From the NCBI GenBank assembly GCA_016196035.1, contig JACPYM010000057.1, positions 1-64,000 of the forward strand: a stretch of 64,000 nucleotides of DNA, in the 5' to 3' direction. The notes beneath the pieces are model-generated. The model worked only from the letters and a program-made list of their open reading frames with translations. It had not been told where the DNA came from and did no database searches. This document shows positions 25,701-33,105 of this stretch, piece by piece. A program made the position numbers and the translations under genes. This DNA comes from Acidobacteriota bacterium (GTDB lineage Bacteria > Acidobacteriota > Blastocatellia > RBC074). Each line of letters opens with the position of its first letter. Positions within the stretch are counted from its first letter, which is position 1.

Positions 25701-26395
25701 TATTGCGCGTCGAACGAATTGGTGACGATCTTGAATTCGCCGACCGCGTCCACCGGCGGCACATAAGCCAGATTGTTGCCGCCCTGAATCGAATTGTTAG
25801 GCGCACCATCCAGCAGGAATTCGTTGTTGCGGTTCTGGCCGCCGTTGACCGACCAATCGGCAATCGCGCCGTTGTCAAAGGGGCGCTGATAAATCGCCGG
25901 GCCGTTAAAAGTAACCCCAGGCGTGAGCGTCGCCAGCATAAATGGATTGCGCGCGTTGAGCGGCAATTCGGTAATGCGGCGGTTCTCGATGACGTTGCCG
26001 CGGTCGGCTTTGGTTTCTTCGAGTAAGGCAGCCTCTGCCGTAATCGTCACGGTTTCGCTGGCCGCGCCGACTTCGAGCGTGATGTCAATCGTGGCGGTCT
26101 GGCTGACCTGCAAGAGTTGATTGTCGCGCTGGTATTTCTTGAATCCCTTGGCTTCCGCCGTCATTGCGTAGGTGCCGGGTTTCAAGAAAGGCACGTTGTA
26201 AGCGCCTTCGGAATTGGTGGTGACGGTGGCCGCCTCATTGGTGCCGGTGTTGCGCAAAAGGATCGTCGCACCGGGCACAGCCGCGCCATTCGGATCGGTC
26301 ACACGGCCATTGACGGTCGCACGGAACTCTTGCGCCAAACCGCAAACCGTCAACAGCAGCAACCAGCAGAAAGAAACTGCCAGGGACTTCTTCAT
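22712..26395 (-). CDS. Oar-type TonB-dependent receptor with a carboxypeptidase regulatory-like domain
   Basis: 1227 residues, outer membrane. Signal peptide ~1-21 (LLLLTVCGLAQ); carboxypeptidase-regulatory-like domain ~26-105 (GRVTDPNGAAVPGATI); plug ~125-250 (ITELPLNARNPFMLATLTPGV, then DWSVNGGQNRNNEFLLDG); then a long beta-barrel ending in Phe (FWQLGFKFLF), as outer-membrane insertion needs. Such Oar/CarbReg receptors are greatly expanded in Acidobacteria and probably import oligosaccharides or other large ligands. GGAGGAG lies just upstream of ATG 26395. No TonB/ExbB/ExbD or periplasmic partner is adjacent, so the ligand is unknown. Confidence 0.93.
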   Translation of the reverse strand: MKKSLAVSFCWLLLLTVCGLAQEFRATVNGRVTDPNGAAVPGATILLRNTGTNEAATVTTNSEGAYNVPFLKPGTYAMTAEAKGFKKYQRDNQLLQVSQTATIDITLEVGAASETVTITAEAALLEETKADRGNVIENRRITELPLNARNPFMLATLTPGVTFNGPAIYQRPFDNGAIADWSVNGGQNRNNEFLLDGAPNNSIQGGNNLAYVPPVDAVGEFKIVTNSFDAQYGRTSGGIVNVQIKSGGNQFHGSLYEFYRRNWLDANNMLANTRGIPKGKTLDPNSGKFVAAEHLLDQYGGVINGPVRLPKSIFRKAGYDGRDKTFFLFNYEGYREQTPNQAVRTVPPEAFLKGDFSNYKNANGQLITIYDPLTGRAEGSNWVRDPFPNNIIPANRINPIAAKVAAFFPKPNAVTPGSDPFRNNFADIPNIANDKFKNWIFKIDQNIGEKDKVFFRYGYNNRAEIRWTNGITTGPAQDGQLPLNRINYTGVADWVHTFSPNLILNLRSSANRYIEAARFEGGLGYDVTQLGFPSALSAQLPVKMFPRFNFSDFISYGRGSFSREPTNVFSFQPNASLSKAAHTIRFGLDLRYSQYARLVSGNGGMQISFDRTFTQKDFSRADVLSGSSIASLLLGAPASGNVDANAFPIYMFKYYALWVQDDWKLTRKLTINLGLRWDLNGPPVERYNRANYGFDPLAVNPVSARIDKTKLLNGATQVFGGLGFAGVNGNSTSPYKYDKNNIQPRIGVAYSLNAKTVLRGGFGRYYLNPTGAPGFPLNGFSLTTSLVGSLDGNRTPTYALNNPFPTVNRPAGAGRGLETLLGNGLQYSNPNFTVPYVHNFSFAIQRQMPWHSVLEVSYVGSRTYQGQSRYNGINEVTQAFRDKCDPNKGGDPAFCNALLPNPFQGVAGFEGTSLFTSTTLTRYQLTRPFPQFNSTITELERNEGKVWYNSLQMLFNKRLSQGLTLSSTYTLSKQLEQALEFPGSQDSTAAYIDDVAKIKNRSLSFSDRPHRFTISGVWEVPVGKGKKFLSGSGRILDGVLGGWEAAGAYIFNSGRPWQLPGNVDFIGNQNDARLSDRLRVLNGTQFIQGVKPCVGQAVKNSDGSYKRDASGQLTYSLVAYSVAYGCTAPNFVIREPFTTRTTAIRDPRIRRPAFEQFDLNLAKTFRITEKMRFQFRAEAFNIFNTPMYDERTYTTDPNSTEFGSINKATNGQSNFPRFWQLGFKFLF

Positions 26396-26531
26396 TGCTC
26401 CTCCTAAATTGGGCTAAGTTGGGACAGTTGATGTATCGGTAAAACGAGAACGCTCACAGCCGGGTCAGACCGCACTCTGAACCTTCTGCTACCAGAAAGT
26501 TTTCGGCTCACTTCTCCGTTGTTTCAATCCG

Positions 26532-27944
26532 TTATTGATTTGTCTTTTGATGAATCCCAGCGAAATCGTACAGAGGCGCTGACCGTTCCCCTGCACCCGG
26601 CGCCGCGATCAGGAAAGTGCGGCTGTGTAGAACCGGAAGACCGAGTGCTTGTGTGACAGCGGGAGCGGTAACGCGCGGTTCATTATGCACAAGGCAGCCG
26701 CCGTGCGCCAGCATTTTGGCGAGATTGGTCAAACCACTCAGCAATTCGATGTCATTGAAATAAGGGAAGACGTTGGTCACCACGATCAGATCAAATTGGC
26801 GCGTTGGTTCATAACGCTCCGTAATCACGTTCAGCCGCGCCGCGCTGAATTTCGCCAGCAACTCCGGGCGCAGGGTGAGCCGCTTGTGCAGATGCCCAGC
26901 GAATTCCGGCGGCACAGCCAGCGGGGCGCTCGTACCGATGGCATCGCCCAGGGTTTGGAAATAGTGTTTGTAATCATCCGTCAATGGCAGCGCGGGTTTA
27001 TCAGCCAGGCCTGAGAGCAAAGAAAGCTGACGCGCTGATGCTTTGCTCACACGTTGAAGGTGGGCGATGACGCGCTCATTGATGTCCACACAATGAACGC
27101 GCAACTGCTTTTCATCCGCCAGCCCCAAACTCAACAACGCATCGGCGACGGCGAAGGGCTGGTAACTTTGCGGCCCAAACAGATCGAGCAAATCCGTGCG
27201 CGGCGCAAAATCCAACCCCGGCCCGACGATCAGCACGCGATTCAGTTTCAACTTGGGTTGCTGGCTTTTCAGAATCGCCAGCGACTGTTGCACGGCGAAA
27301 TTGGCTTCGATCTGCGTGTCGGTGCTGTGGCCGCGCGTTTGATAAAGCTTCGCGAGTTCCTCCGTTTCGACGCGAAATTCCTTTTGATAGAGGAAGCGCA
27401 TCGTCTCAGCATAGGCTTGGCACAGGCGCGCCGTCAGTTCGTTCAGAGGCCGTTTGTCGGCACTGGTAAGTTGCCGCAAGTAAAGCAAGCGCTCATCGTC
27501 GGTAAAGCCGCGCAGGGTTTTGAGGAATTCTTGCAAGCGTTGCTGCGCCGCTTTCGGGATGCGCGCACAAGGCGGCAGTGGCGCGCTACTTTCCGCCAGC
27601 CAGGCACTGCGTTCGGCTTCGCTCAGACTTCGCGCAAATTCGCGCGCGCTCAGCGCCGGTTCGATTTTCGGCAACTTAGTAAAGCGCGTGGATTGCAACG
27701 CGAAATAGATCAGATGTTCATACTCGCCGCGCAATTCCCGTTCGGCCGTCTCACGGTTCTGCTTGGCAATCCACTGGTCAAAAGCGTTTGGCAGCAGGCC
27801 CTGCTCTTTTAACCAGTCGTGAAAAGTTTCGGGCAAATCAGCAAAGCGCAAGGTCGTCGTTTGCGCGAGCGCCAGCCTGGCGCCGCCAAGCAGAGCTAGC
27901 AGGCAAAAGAAGGAGGCAGGTAGAACTATTCGACGTAACAACAT
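26532..27944 (-). CDS. Exported protein with a class I methyltransferase-like domain
   Basis: 470 residues from ATG 27944. The open frame extends to 28004, but those codons lie in or next to palindromic element B and are unlikely to be translated. A signal peptide is evident (RRIVLPASFFCLLALLGGARLALAQ). The N-terminal half is helical. A SAM-type motif I (NRVLIVGPGLDFAPR, ~228-245), an acidic motif II (VHCVDIN) and FDLIVVTNVFPYFNDIELLSGL (~383) resemble the CheR-like/Rossmann methyltransferase core, with GGCLVHNEP after it. Methyltransferases are normally cytoplasmic, so export is odd. It may be a non-catalytic relative. Confidence 0.65.
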   Translation of the reverse strand: MLLRRIVLPASFFCLLALLGGARLALAQTTTLRFADLPETFHDWLKEQGLLPNAFDQWIAKQNRETAERELRGEYEHLIYFALQSTRFTKLPKIEPALSAREFARSLSEAERSAWLAESSAPLPPCARIPKAAQQRLQEFLKTLRGFTDDERLLYLRQLTSADKRPLNELTARLCQAYAETMRFLYQKEFRVETEELAKLYQTRGHSTDTQIEANFAVQQSLAILKSQQPKLKLNRVLIVGPGLDFAPRTDLLDLFGPQSYQPFAVADALLSLGLADEKQLRVHCVDINERVIAHLQRVSKASARQLSLLSGLADKPALPLTDDYKHYFQTLGDAIGTSAPLAVPPEFAGHLHKRLTLRPELLAKFSAARLNVITERYEPTRQFDLIVVTNVFPYFNDIELLSGLTNLAKMLAHGGCLVHNEPRVTAPAVTQALGLPVLHSRTFLIAAPGAGERSAPLYDFAGIHQKTNQ

Positions 27945-27958
27945 AATTGACGGCCCAA

Positions 27959-28082
27959 CCTGGGTACGCACCGCTTCCAGCGTGCGGCCTTGGCGCAAGA
28001 CCAACTGCTGCTGAAAGGAAATCCCTACGGCCTCATTCCGTCCGTTGCCAGAACTGCACGCTGGAAGCGGTGCGTACCCAGG
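27959..28082. repeat. Palindromic element type B, copy 1 (124 bp)
   Basis: Arms begin CCTGGGTACGCACCGCTTCC (27959) and end in the complement (28082), about 30 bp each. The centre is the reverse complement of the centre of copy 2 (29062-29185), so the two copies are oppositely oriented. It ends one base before the stop codon of the dehydratase gene. Confidence 0.9.
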
Positions 28083-28083
28083 T

Positions 28084-29034
28084 TCACCACAACTCCCGCA
28101 AACGTTCCGCCGCGATATTGCGCCCGCACAACACCGCCACCACGTGCTGACCGCGAAACCGCTCCGCCGACTTTAACAGCGCCGCAACGGCCACGCCCGC
28201 CGCGCCCTCGATGACCCAGCGTTCCTTCTCCAGCACCAGCCGCATCGCATGTTTAATTTCGTCTTCGCTCACCAAAACATGTTCATCCAGCAAACGCTGG
28301 CAAGGCTCGAAGGTCAGCGCATCAGGTTCGACGCCACCCGCCGTGCTGTCTGAAAGCGTCGGCAACTCCGGTACATCAAAGATGCGCCCGGCTTTCAAAC
28401 ATTCGTACAACACCGGCGAATTTTCCGGCCAGCAGCCGACGATCTTGACCTTTGGTCTGACCTCTTTCAGATACGTCGCAATCCCCGCGATCAAGCCGCC
28501 GCCGCCCACGGCCACGAAAACAGCGTCCAGCGTTTCAAGCTGTTCGGCGAGTTCAACGCCAATTGTTCCCTGCCCCGCGATGACCTCGGCGTCGTTGTAA
28601 GGCGAGATAAAAACTTGGCCGCGCTGCCCCGCGACGGTGCGCGCCTGCATTTCTGCTTTCAATGAATCATCGCCAAAGAAGACCGGCTCCCCGCCCAGTG
28701 CGCGAATCAGCGCCACACGCAGTTCCGGCACGCCGTTGCGCATGAACACCCGCACCGGCACACCCAATTGCCGTGCCGCGTAACAAACCGCGATGCCGTG
28801 ATTGCCATTGGACGCCGTGATAACGCCGCGCGCGCGTTCTTCCGCCGACAGTGAAAGTAGTTTGTTCGCTGCGCCGCGCAGCTTGAAGGAACCGGTGTGT
28901 TGCAGGTGTTCGAGCTTGAGCCAGACGTGGCAACCGGTCAGTTCGCTCAACGCCCGCGAATAATCAGTCGGCGTCGTGCGGATGACAGGTTGAATGCGGG
29001 CGGCGGCGGTAAGGGTAGCTTGGGCAGTAATCAT
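28084..29034 (-). CDS. Threonine/serine dehydratase-like PLP enzyme
   Basis: 316-317 residues from ATG 29034; the longer frame to 29154 runs through element B copy 2 and is rejected. Fold-type II PLP enzyme: Lys51 in HTGSFKLRGAANK, SNGNHGIAV substrate loop, GGGGLIAG phosphate-binding loop and the C-terminal VLCGRNI, where many homologues have SGGN. The length fits catabolic threonine dehydratase (no ACT regulatory domain) or serine racemase. It should deaminate L-threonine or L-serine to a 2-oxo acid and ammonia in the cytoplasm. The gene is bracketed by two element B copies in opposite orientation. Confidence 0.88.
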   Translation of the reverse strand: MITAQATLTAAARIQPVIRTTPTDYSRALSELTGCHVWLKLEHLQHTGSFKLRGAANKLLSLSAEERARGVITASNGNHGIAVCYAARQLGVPVRVFMRNGVPELRVALIRALGGEPVFFGDDSLKAEMQARTVAGQRGQVFISPYNDAEVIAGQGTIGVELAEQLETLDAVFVAVGGGGLIAGIATYLKEVRPKVKIVGCWPENSPVLYECLKAGRIFDVPELPTLSDSTAGGVEPDALTFEPCQRLLDEHVLVSEDEIKHAMRLVLEKERWVIEGAAGVAVAALLKSAERFRGQHVVAVLCGRNIAAERLRELW

Positions 29035-29061
29035 CGGTTGTTTTTTTTGGCGTTGTCTAAA

Positions 29062-29185
29062 CCTGGGTACGCACCGCTTCCAGCGTGCAGGCTTGGCGAC
29101 AGACGGAATGAAGCCGGAGGGATTTCCTTTCAGCAGCAGTTGGTCTCGCGCCAAGCCTGCACGCTGGAAGCGGTGCGTACACAGG
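29062..29185. repeat. Palindromic element type B, copy 2 (124 bp)
   Basis: Same arms as copy 1; the symmetry extends a few bases further on both sides (GTCTAAA ... TTTAGAC). It fills the gap between the dehydratase start (29034) and the stop of the oxidoreductase gene (29187), ending one base before that stop codon. Confidence 0.9.
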
Positions 29186-29186
29186 T

Positions 29187-30524
29187 TTAGACCGGCAATT
29201 GCCAGGGTGCGCGGTATGCGCGCGCGACCAAGCGTTGTGCTTCGGCATCATTCACGATCTGCTTGCCATCCCAAGCGACCGTGCGACCCGTGCGATAAGC
29301 GATATTCGCCAGATGCGAGGGCAGGATCGAATTGAAACCAATCTCAATGTCCGCCGCCGGGCGCTGGCGCGTGCGCATGCAATCCAGAAAGTTGCGCGCG
29401 TGTTCCAAGCCGGGGTCTTCGTTGCGCGGCGTTGCGCGCGGCTCGCCGGTCATACGATAGAAATCCTTGCGGTCTTTGCCGCGCTCCGATTCGGGGAAGA
29501 CTTCCCAACCGCCGCGATCAATCACCAGTACGCCATTGTTGCCGTGAAAGGCCACGCCGTGTTCGCGCGCTTCGGGGCCGCGTCCGACAAAGACGGCGTG
29601 TTCCCACACCATCGTGTAGCCGGGATAGGTCCACAATGCTTGCAAGGTATCGGGAATCTCTTGCGCGTCCTCTGGGTACCCAAACTTGCCGCCCGCCGCC
29701 ATTGCGTTTTGCGGCGCACCGCTTTGCATGCCCCACGCGGCAATATCCATCTGATGCGCGCCCCAATCGGTCGTCAGCCCGCCCGCGTAATCCCAAAACC
29801 AGCGGAAGTTGAAATGAAAGCGATTGCGATTGAACGCGCGTTTCGGCGCGGGCCCCAACCACATGTCGTAATCCACCGACGCGGGCGCAGCTTCATCCGC
29901 CACGGCCGGCAGGCTCTTCACCCAATTCAAATAGGCCCAGCCGCGCACCATGCGAATCTTGCCGAGTTTGCCGCTTTGCACATAGGCCATCGCTTCCTGA
30001 TGAAAGGCCGAACTGCGCAGCATCGTGCCGACCTGTACGACGCGCTTGTAGCGGCGCGCGGCCTCGACCATCGCGCGGCCTTCGGCAATCGTGGTGGCGA
30101 GCGGCTTCTCGACATAAACATCCTTGCCCGCCTGACAGGCCATGATCGTGGGCAGCGCGTGCCAATGATCGGGCGTGCCGACGATGACGGCGTCTATGTT
30201 TTTATCTTCGATCAAGCGGCGAAAGTCGCGCGTGAGCAAGGCTGGCGTTTGCCCGGCGCGTTCGGTGACGGTCTTTAACTGTTTGGCCGTTTGCGCATCG
30301 TCAACATCGCACAAGGCGACGCATTCGGTCTTGGGCACTTGCAAGGCCTTCATCAAATCGCTGCCGCCCTGACCGCCGCAGCCGATCAGGCCGAGGCGGA
30401 TGCGGTCATTCGCGCCTTGAATCTTGTTGTAAGAAGCGGCTTCCGCCGAGGTCACGGCCAATGCGCCAGTCACGCCTGCCTTGACCGAAGCTTGCAGAAA
30501 TTTGCGGCGGGTCTTGTCGGTCAT
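29187..30524 (-). CDS. Tat-exported Gfo/Idh/MocA-family oxidoreductase
   Basis: 445 residues. An N-terminal twin-arginine signal (TRRKFLQASVKAGVTGALAV) indicates export folded. Rossmann motif LGLIGCGGQGG (~45-55); EKPLATT is the characteristic EKP motif; WDYAGGLTTDWGAHQMDIAAW is typical of the Planctomycetes/Acidobacteria exported branch. It should oxidise or epimerise a sugar or inositol with NAD(P), but how the cofactor is supplied outside the cytoplasm is unclear. Cofactor may be tightly bound, as in glucose-fructose oxidoreductase. Confidence 0.9.
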   Translation of the reverse strand: MTDKTRRKFLQASVKAGVTGALAVTSAEAASYNKIQGANDRIRLGLIGCGGQGGSDLMKALQVPKTECVALCDVDDAQTAKQLKTVTERAGQTPALLTRDFRRLIEDKNIDAVIVGTPDHWHALPTIMACQAGKDVYVEKPLATTIAEGRAMVEAARRYKRVVQVGTMLRSSAFHQEAMAYVQSGKLGKIRMVRGWAYLNWVKSLPAVADEAAPASVDYDMWLGPAPKRAFNRNRFHFNFRWFWDYAGGLTTDWGAHQMDIAAWGMQSGAPQNAMAAGGKFGYPEDAQEIPDTLQALWTYPGYTMVWEHAVFVGRGPEAREHGVAFHGNNGVLVIDRGGWEVFPESERGKDRKDFYRMTGEPRATPRNEDPGLEHARNFLDCMRTRQRPAADIEIGFNSILPSHLANIAYRTGRTVAWDGKQIVNDAEAQRLVARAYRAPWQLPV

Positions 30525-30564
30525 AAAAAGGCCTCTCTGCTTGTACGATGAGGCGCGCAGCGCC

Positions 30565-30660
30565 GGGACAGTACCGCGCGCGTGAGCAAGCGGTGCGTCA
30601 AATCAAGCGCAATGACGCAACGATGAAAGCACCGCTTGCTGACGCGCGCGGTACCTCACC
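30565..30660. repeat. Palindromic element type A, copy 4 (96 bp)
   Basis: Left arm 30565-30593 identical to copy 1; right arm 30632-30658 degenerate at its end. The centre matches the others better as the reverse complement, so this copy is inverted. It ends at the base before the stop codon (30661-30663) of the serine hydrolase gene. Confidence 0.88.
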
Positions 30661-31974
30661 TTAATCGGCAATCGCCTGATACGCCAGCACGCGAAACTCC
30701 GAACCGTAATCCACCGTGTTCGGCATAATCTGAATCATAAAGATGCCGATCAATTCTTCCTGCGGATCAATCCAGAATTTCGTACCGGCCGCGCCGCCCC
30801 AATTGTATTCGCCCGGCGTCCCCAGCATCCCCGCTTCGCCCGGCGCTTTGCTGACTGCAAAACCAAGACCAAAACCAGTACCCGGCCCCATGCCCGGAAT
30901 CGTGCCCAGGTTGTCGCTGCTCATCAGTTGCACGGTCTTGCGGCTGAGCAAGCGTTTGCCTTCGTATTGCCCCTGATTCAAGAGCATCTGGCAAAAGCGC
31001 AAATAGTCATAAGCCGTCGAAACCAGCCCGCCGCCGCCCGACAGCATGCCCATCTGTTGCGTGAACGAAGGCACGGCGTCCGGGAACTTCTGCAAGCATT
31101 CCTCGCGCGTGTTGCAAATCGGCGAGGCCTTGATCGGGCCTTCTTTGGTCGGGGTGTAAAGCTTGGCAAGACGATTCACCTTGTTGGCGGGCACGGTAAA
31201 ACCCGTGTCATTCATCTCCAACGGCACAAAGATGCGCTCCTGCAAAAACTGATCGAAGGATTTGCCCGACAGGACTTCGACCAGGCGGCCCAGCACGTCC
31301 ACCGAGACGCTGTAATGCCAGCGCGTGCCCGGTTCGTATTGCAGCGGGATGGCTGCGAGCTTCGTGACGAAGTCGGCCAGGTTCACGTTCGACAGTATCC
31401 CGGCCTTGCGATATTCCTGATCCACCAGCGTGTCGCCAAACACGCCGTAAGTCAGCCCCGCCGTATGCCGCAACAAATCGCGCACGGTAATCGGGCGTTT
31501 GGCGGGCACGGTCTTCATCATCGGCTTGCCGGTCTGCGGGTCTTTCTCTTCGACCGCGACTTGCAGCTTGGCGAATTCGGGCAGGTATTTGGCGACCGGA
31601 TCGTTGAGCTGAAACTTCCCTTCTTCGTAAAGCATCATCACCGCGACGCTGGTGATCGGCTTGCTCATCGAATAGATGCGATGAATCGTGTCGAACTGCA
31701 TCGGCTTGCCGCCCTCGGCATCAGCCATCCCGTATGTTTCCTGATAGGCGATCTTGCCGTGTCGCGCGATCAGGCCCATTGCCCCCGCCATCTTTTTGTC
31801 GGCGATATGTTGATTCATCGCTGTGCGGATGTAGGCCAGACGCGGCGTAGACAAGCCCACCGCTTCGGGCGCAGCCGTGGGCGGATCGCTTTTGCCTTTG
31901 CCAACGACTGACTGGTGAATTGGATTGGCAGACAACAGCACGCCAAGCAAGAGTGCAAACAAGAGACGCTTCAT
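30661..31974 (-). CDS. Secreted serine hydrolase, beta-lactamase/DD-peptidase fold
   Basis: 437 residues from ATG 31974, chosen because GGAGG lies four to five bases upstream; the frame opens earlier at 32007. Signal peptide ~1-17. The class C beta-lactamase/esterase motif SxxK is Ser102-Met-Ser-Lys105 ([11 protein letters not shown]), followed by a [10 protein letters not shown] segment at the Tyr position and a GWGGAAGT-like motif near the C-terminus ([13 protein letters not shown]). Probable esterase or D,D-peptidase in the periplasm or outside; true beta-lactamase activity is less likely. Confidence 0.88.
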   Translation of the reverse strand: MKRLLFALLLGVLLSANPIHQSVVGKGKSDPPTAAPEAVGLSTPRLAYIRTAMNQHIADKKMAGAMGLIARHGKIAYQETYGMADAEGGKPMQFDTIHRIYSMSKPITSVAVMMLYEEGKFQLNDPVAKYLPEFAKLQVAVEEKDPQTGKPMMKTVPAKRPITVRDLLRHTAGLTYGVFGDTLVDQEYRKAGILSNVNLADFVTKLAAIPLQYEPGTRWHYSVSVDVLGRLVEVLSGKSFDQFLQERIFVPLEMNDTGFTVPANKVNRLAKLYTPTKEGPIKASPICNTREECLQKFPDAVPSFTQQMGMLSGGGGLVSTAYDYLRFCQMLLNQGQYEGKRLLSRKTVQLMSSDNLGTIPGMGPGTGFGLGFAVSKAPGEAGMLGTPGEYNWGGAAGTKFWIDPQEELIGIFMIQIMPNTVDYGSEFRVLAYQAIAD

Positions 31975-32173
31975 AGTTCCTCCAACGCAAGCGCCGCAGC
32001 CATTCAACTCAGTTGGGAGTCAGAGCCGCGACGATTCAAATTCGATGTTATAGCCAGTGTGGTACAGCGCGGACGTGCGCAACAGCGGCGGGATGATAGG
32101 CGTTCAATCGTACAAGTTCAATTGCGGCTGGAGTAACGCCCTAAAACTGTGTTGCCAGTGAACGGAGGGTCTT

Positions 32174-32294
32174 GCCCACGAAGCCACACCAAGAAAACAC
32201 GAAGAGCGGAAAACGATGTCAGCGGCAGTCGCGGCGCTCGTTGCCACACTAACCTGTAATAACCTTCGTGTCTCCTTAGTGTGACTTCGTGGGC
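32174..32294. repeat. Long inverted repeat, type E (CACGAAG)
   Basis: Left arm 32174-32204 starts GCCCACGAAGCCACAC and the right arm about 32264-32294 is its near complement. It occupies the gap between the serine hydrolase and L,D-transpeptidase genes. One copy in the window. Confidence 0.75.
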
Positions 32295-32355
32295 GAGAGC
32301 TTGCTATCGGTAAGCAACTCAACTTTAGGACACCACCTGCGGCTGGTAACAAGTT

Positions 32356-32901
32356 TCAAGGTCGAATCTCAATCGGCGTCCCCACCGGCACCGCCTGCCA
32401 AATCTCATCCATCTCGGCATTCGTCACGCCGATGCAACCGTCCGTCCAATCCATCCAGCGATGCAGGCGGCCTATCCACCAAACCTTGTTCGGCAAGCCG
32501 TGAATCATCACCGCCCCACCGGGCGAAACGCCGCGCGCCAGGGCCTGGGCCTTGTCGGCTGCGTTTGGATAAGAGATGTGCAGGGCGCGATGTGCAAGGC
32601 TACGCGGATTGCGAAAGTCCAACGTGTAGCGGCCTTCGGGCGTGCGCTCATCGCCTTCTTGCAGCTTGTGCCCAATCGGATTTTGTCCCAGCGCGATGCG
32701 ATAGGTTTTGAGCACCCGCCCATTCTGCAACAATTGCAGCTTGTGTTCGGCTTTGAGCACCAGCGCGGCATCGGCCTGGGCATCAGCGGGCAAGACCTCA
32801 CCGCCGCGCCAGTTTGCATAAGCAACCAAAACAGCAGCCGTGATGGGTAGCAGGCTAAACAGTACGCTGGTGGTGAGCAAAGCAAAGCGTTCGTTGGTCA
32901 T
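32356..32901 (-). CDS. L,D-transpeptidase (YkuD) domain protein
   Basis: 181 residues from ATG 32901; the open frame begins at 33024 but the upstream part lies beside a repeat and lacks coding character. An N-terminal hydrophobic segment (LLTTSVLFSLLPITAAVLVAYA) is a signal or anchor. YkuD motifs: GRYTLDFRNP, then MIHGLPN, and the catalytic Cys156 in WTDGCIGVTNAEMDEIW, where SHGC is usual. Such enzymes make 3-3 crosslinks in peptidoglycan or attach lipoproteins. It has no LysM or peptidoglycan-binding domain, so it is a minimal form. Confidence 0.88.
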   Translation of the reverse strand: MTNERFALLTTSVLFSLLPITAAVLVAYANWRGGEVLPADAQADAALVLKAEHKLQLLQNGRVLKTYRIALGQNPIGHKLQEGDERTPEGRYTLDFRNPRSLAHRALHISYPNAADKAQALARGVSPGGAVMIHGLPNKVWWIGRLHRWMDWTDGCIGVTNAEMDEIWQAVPVGTPIEIRP

Positions 32902-32947
32902 CGCGTTACCATTGAGACAGCCAGGCCAGCGGAGTAGATCAAAATAT

Positions 32948-33083
32948 GGTAGTGGCTCAAAGAGGGGAGGTCTTGCCGCAGATGGCCGCTGAAAAACGCG
33001 GCTCAAACCTGTTAGCCATTCCATTGATCGGCGTTAGTCTGCGTTGATCTGCGGCTTGGCTCTCTTCTCATTGACCCACTACC
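32948..33083. repeat. Nested inverted repeat, type F (GCCGCAGAT)
   Basis: Outer arms 32948-32964 (GGTAGTGGCTCAAAGAG) with about 33067-33083, and inner arms GCCGCAGAT 32975-32983 with 33047-33055. One copy in the window, between the transpeptidase and esterase genes. Confidence 0.7.
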
Positions 33084-33105
33084 CAAAATATACCCGCGCC
33101 AGGTT

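Noticed and set aside
28084-29034. Class I composite transposon
   Set aside because: The bracketing elements are only ~124 bp with no transposase; reported instead as a possible cassette.
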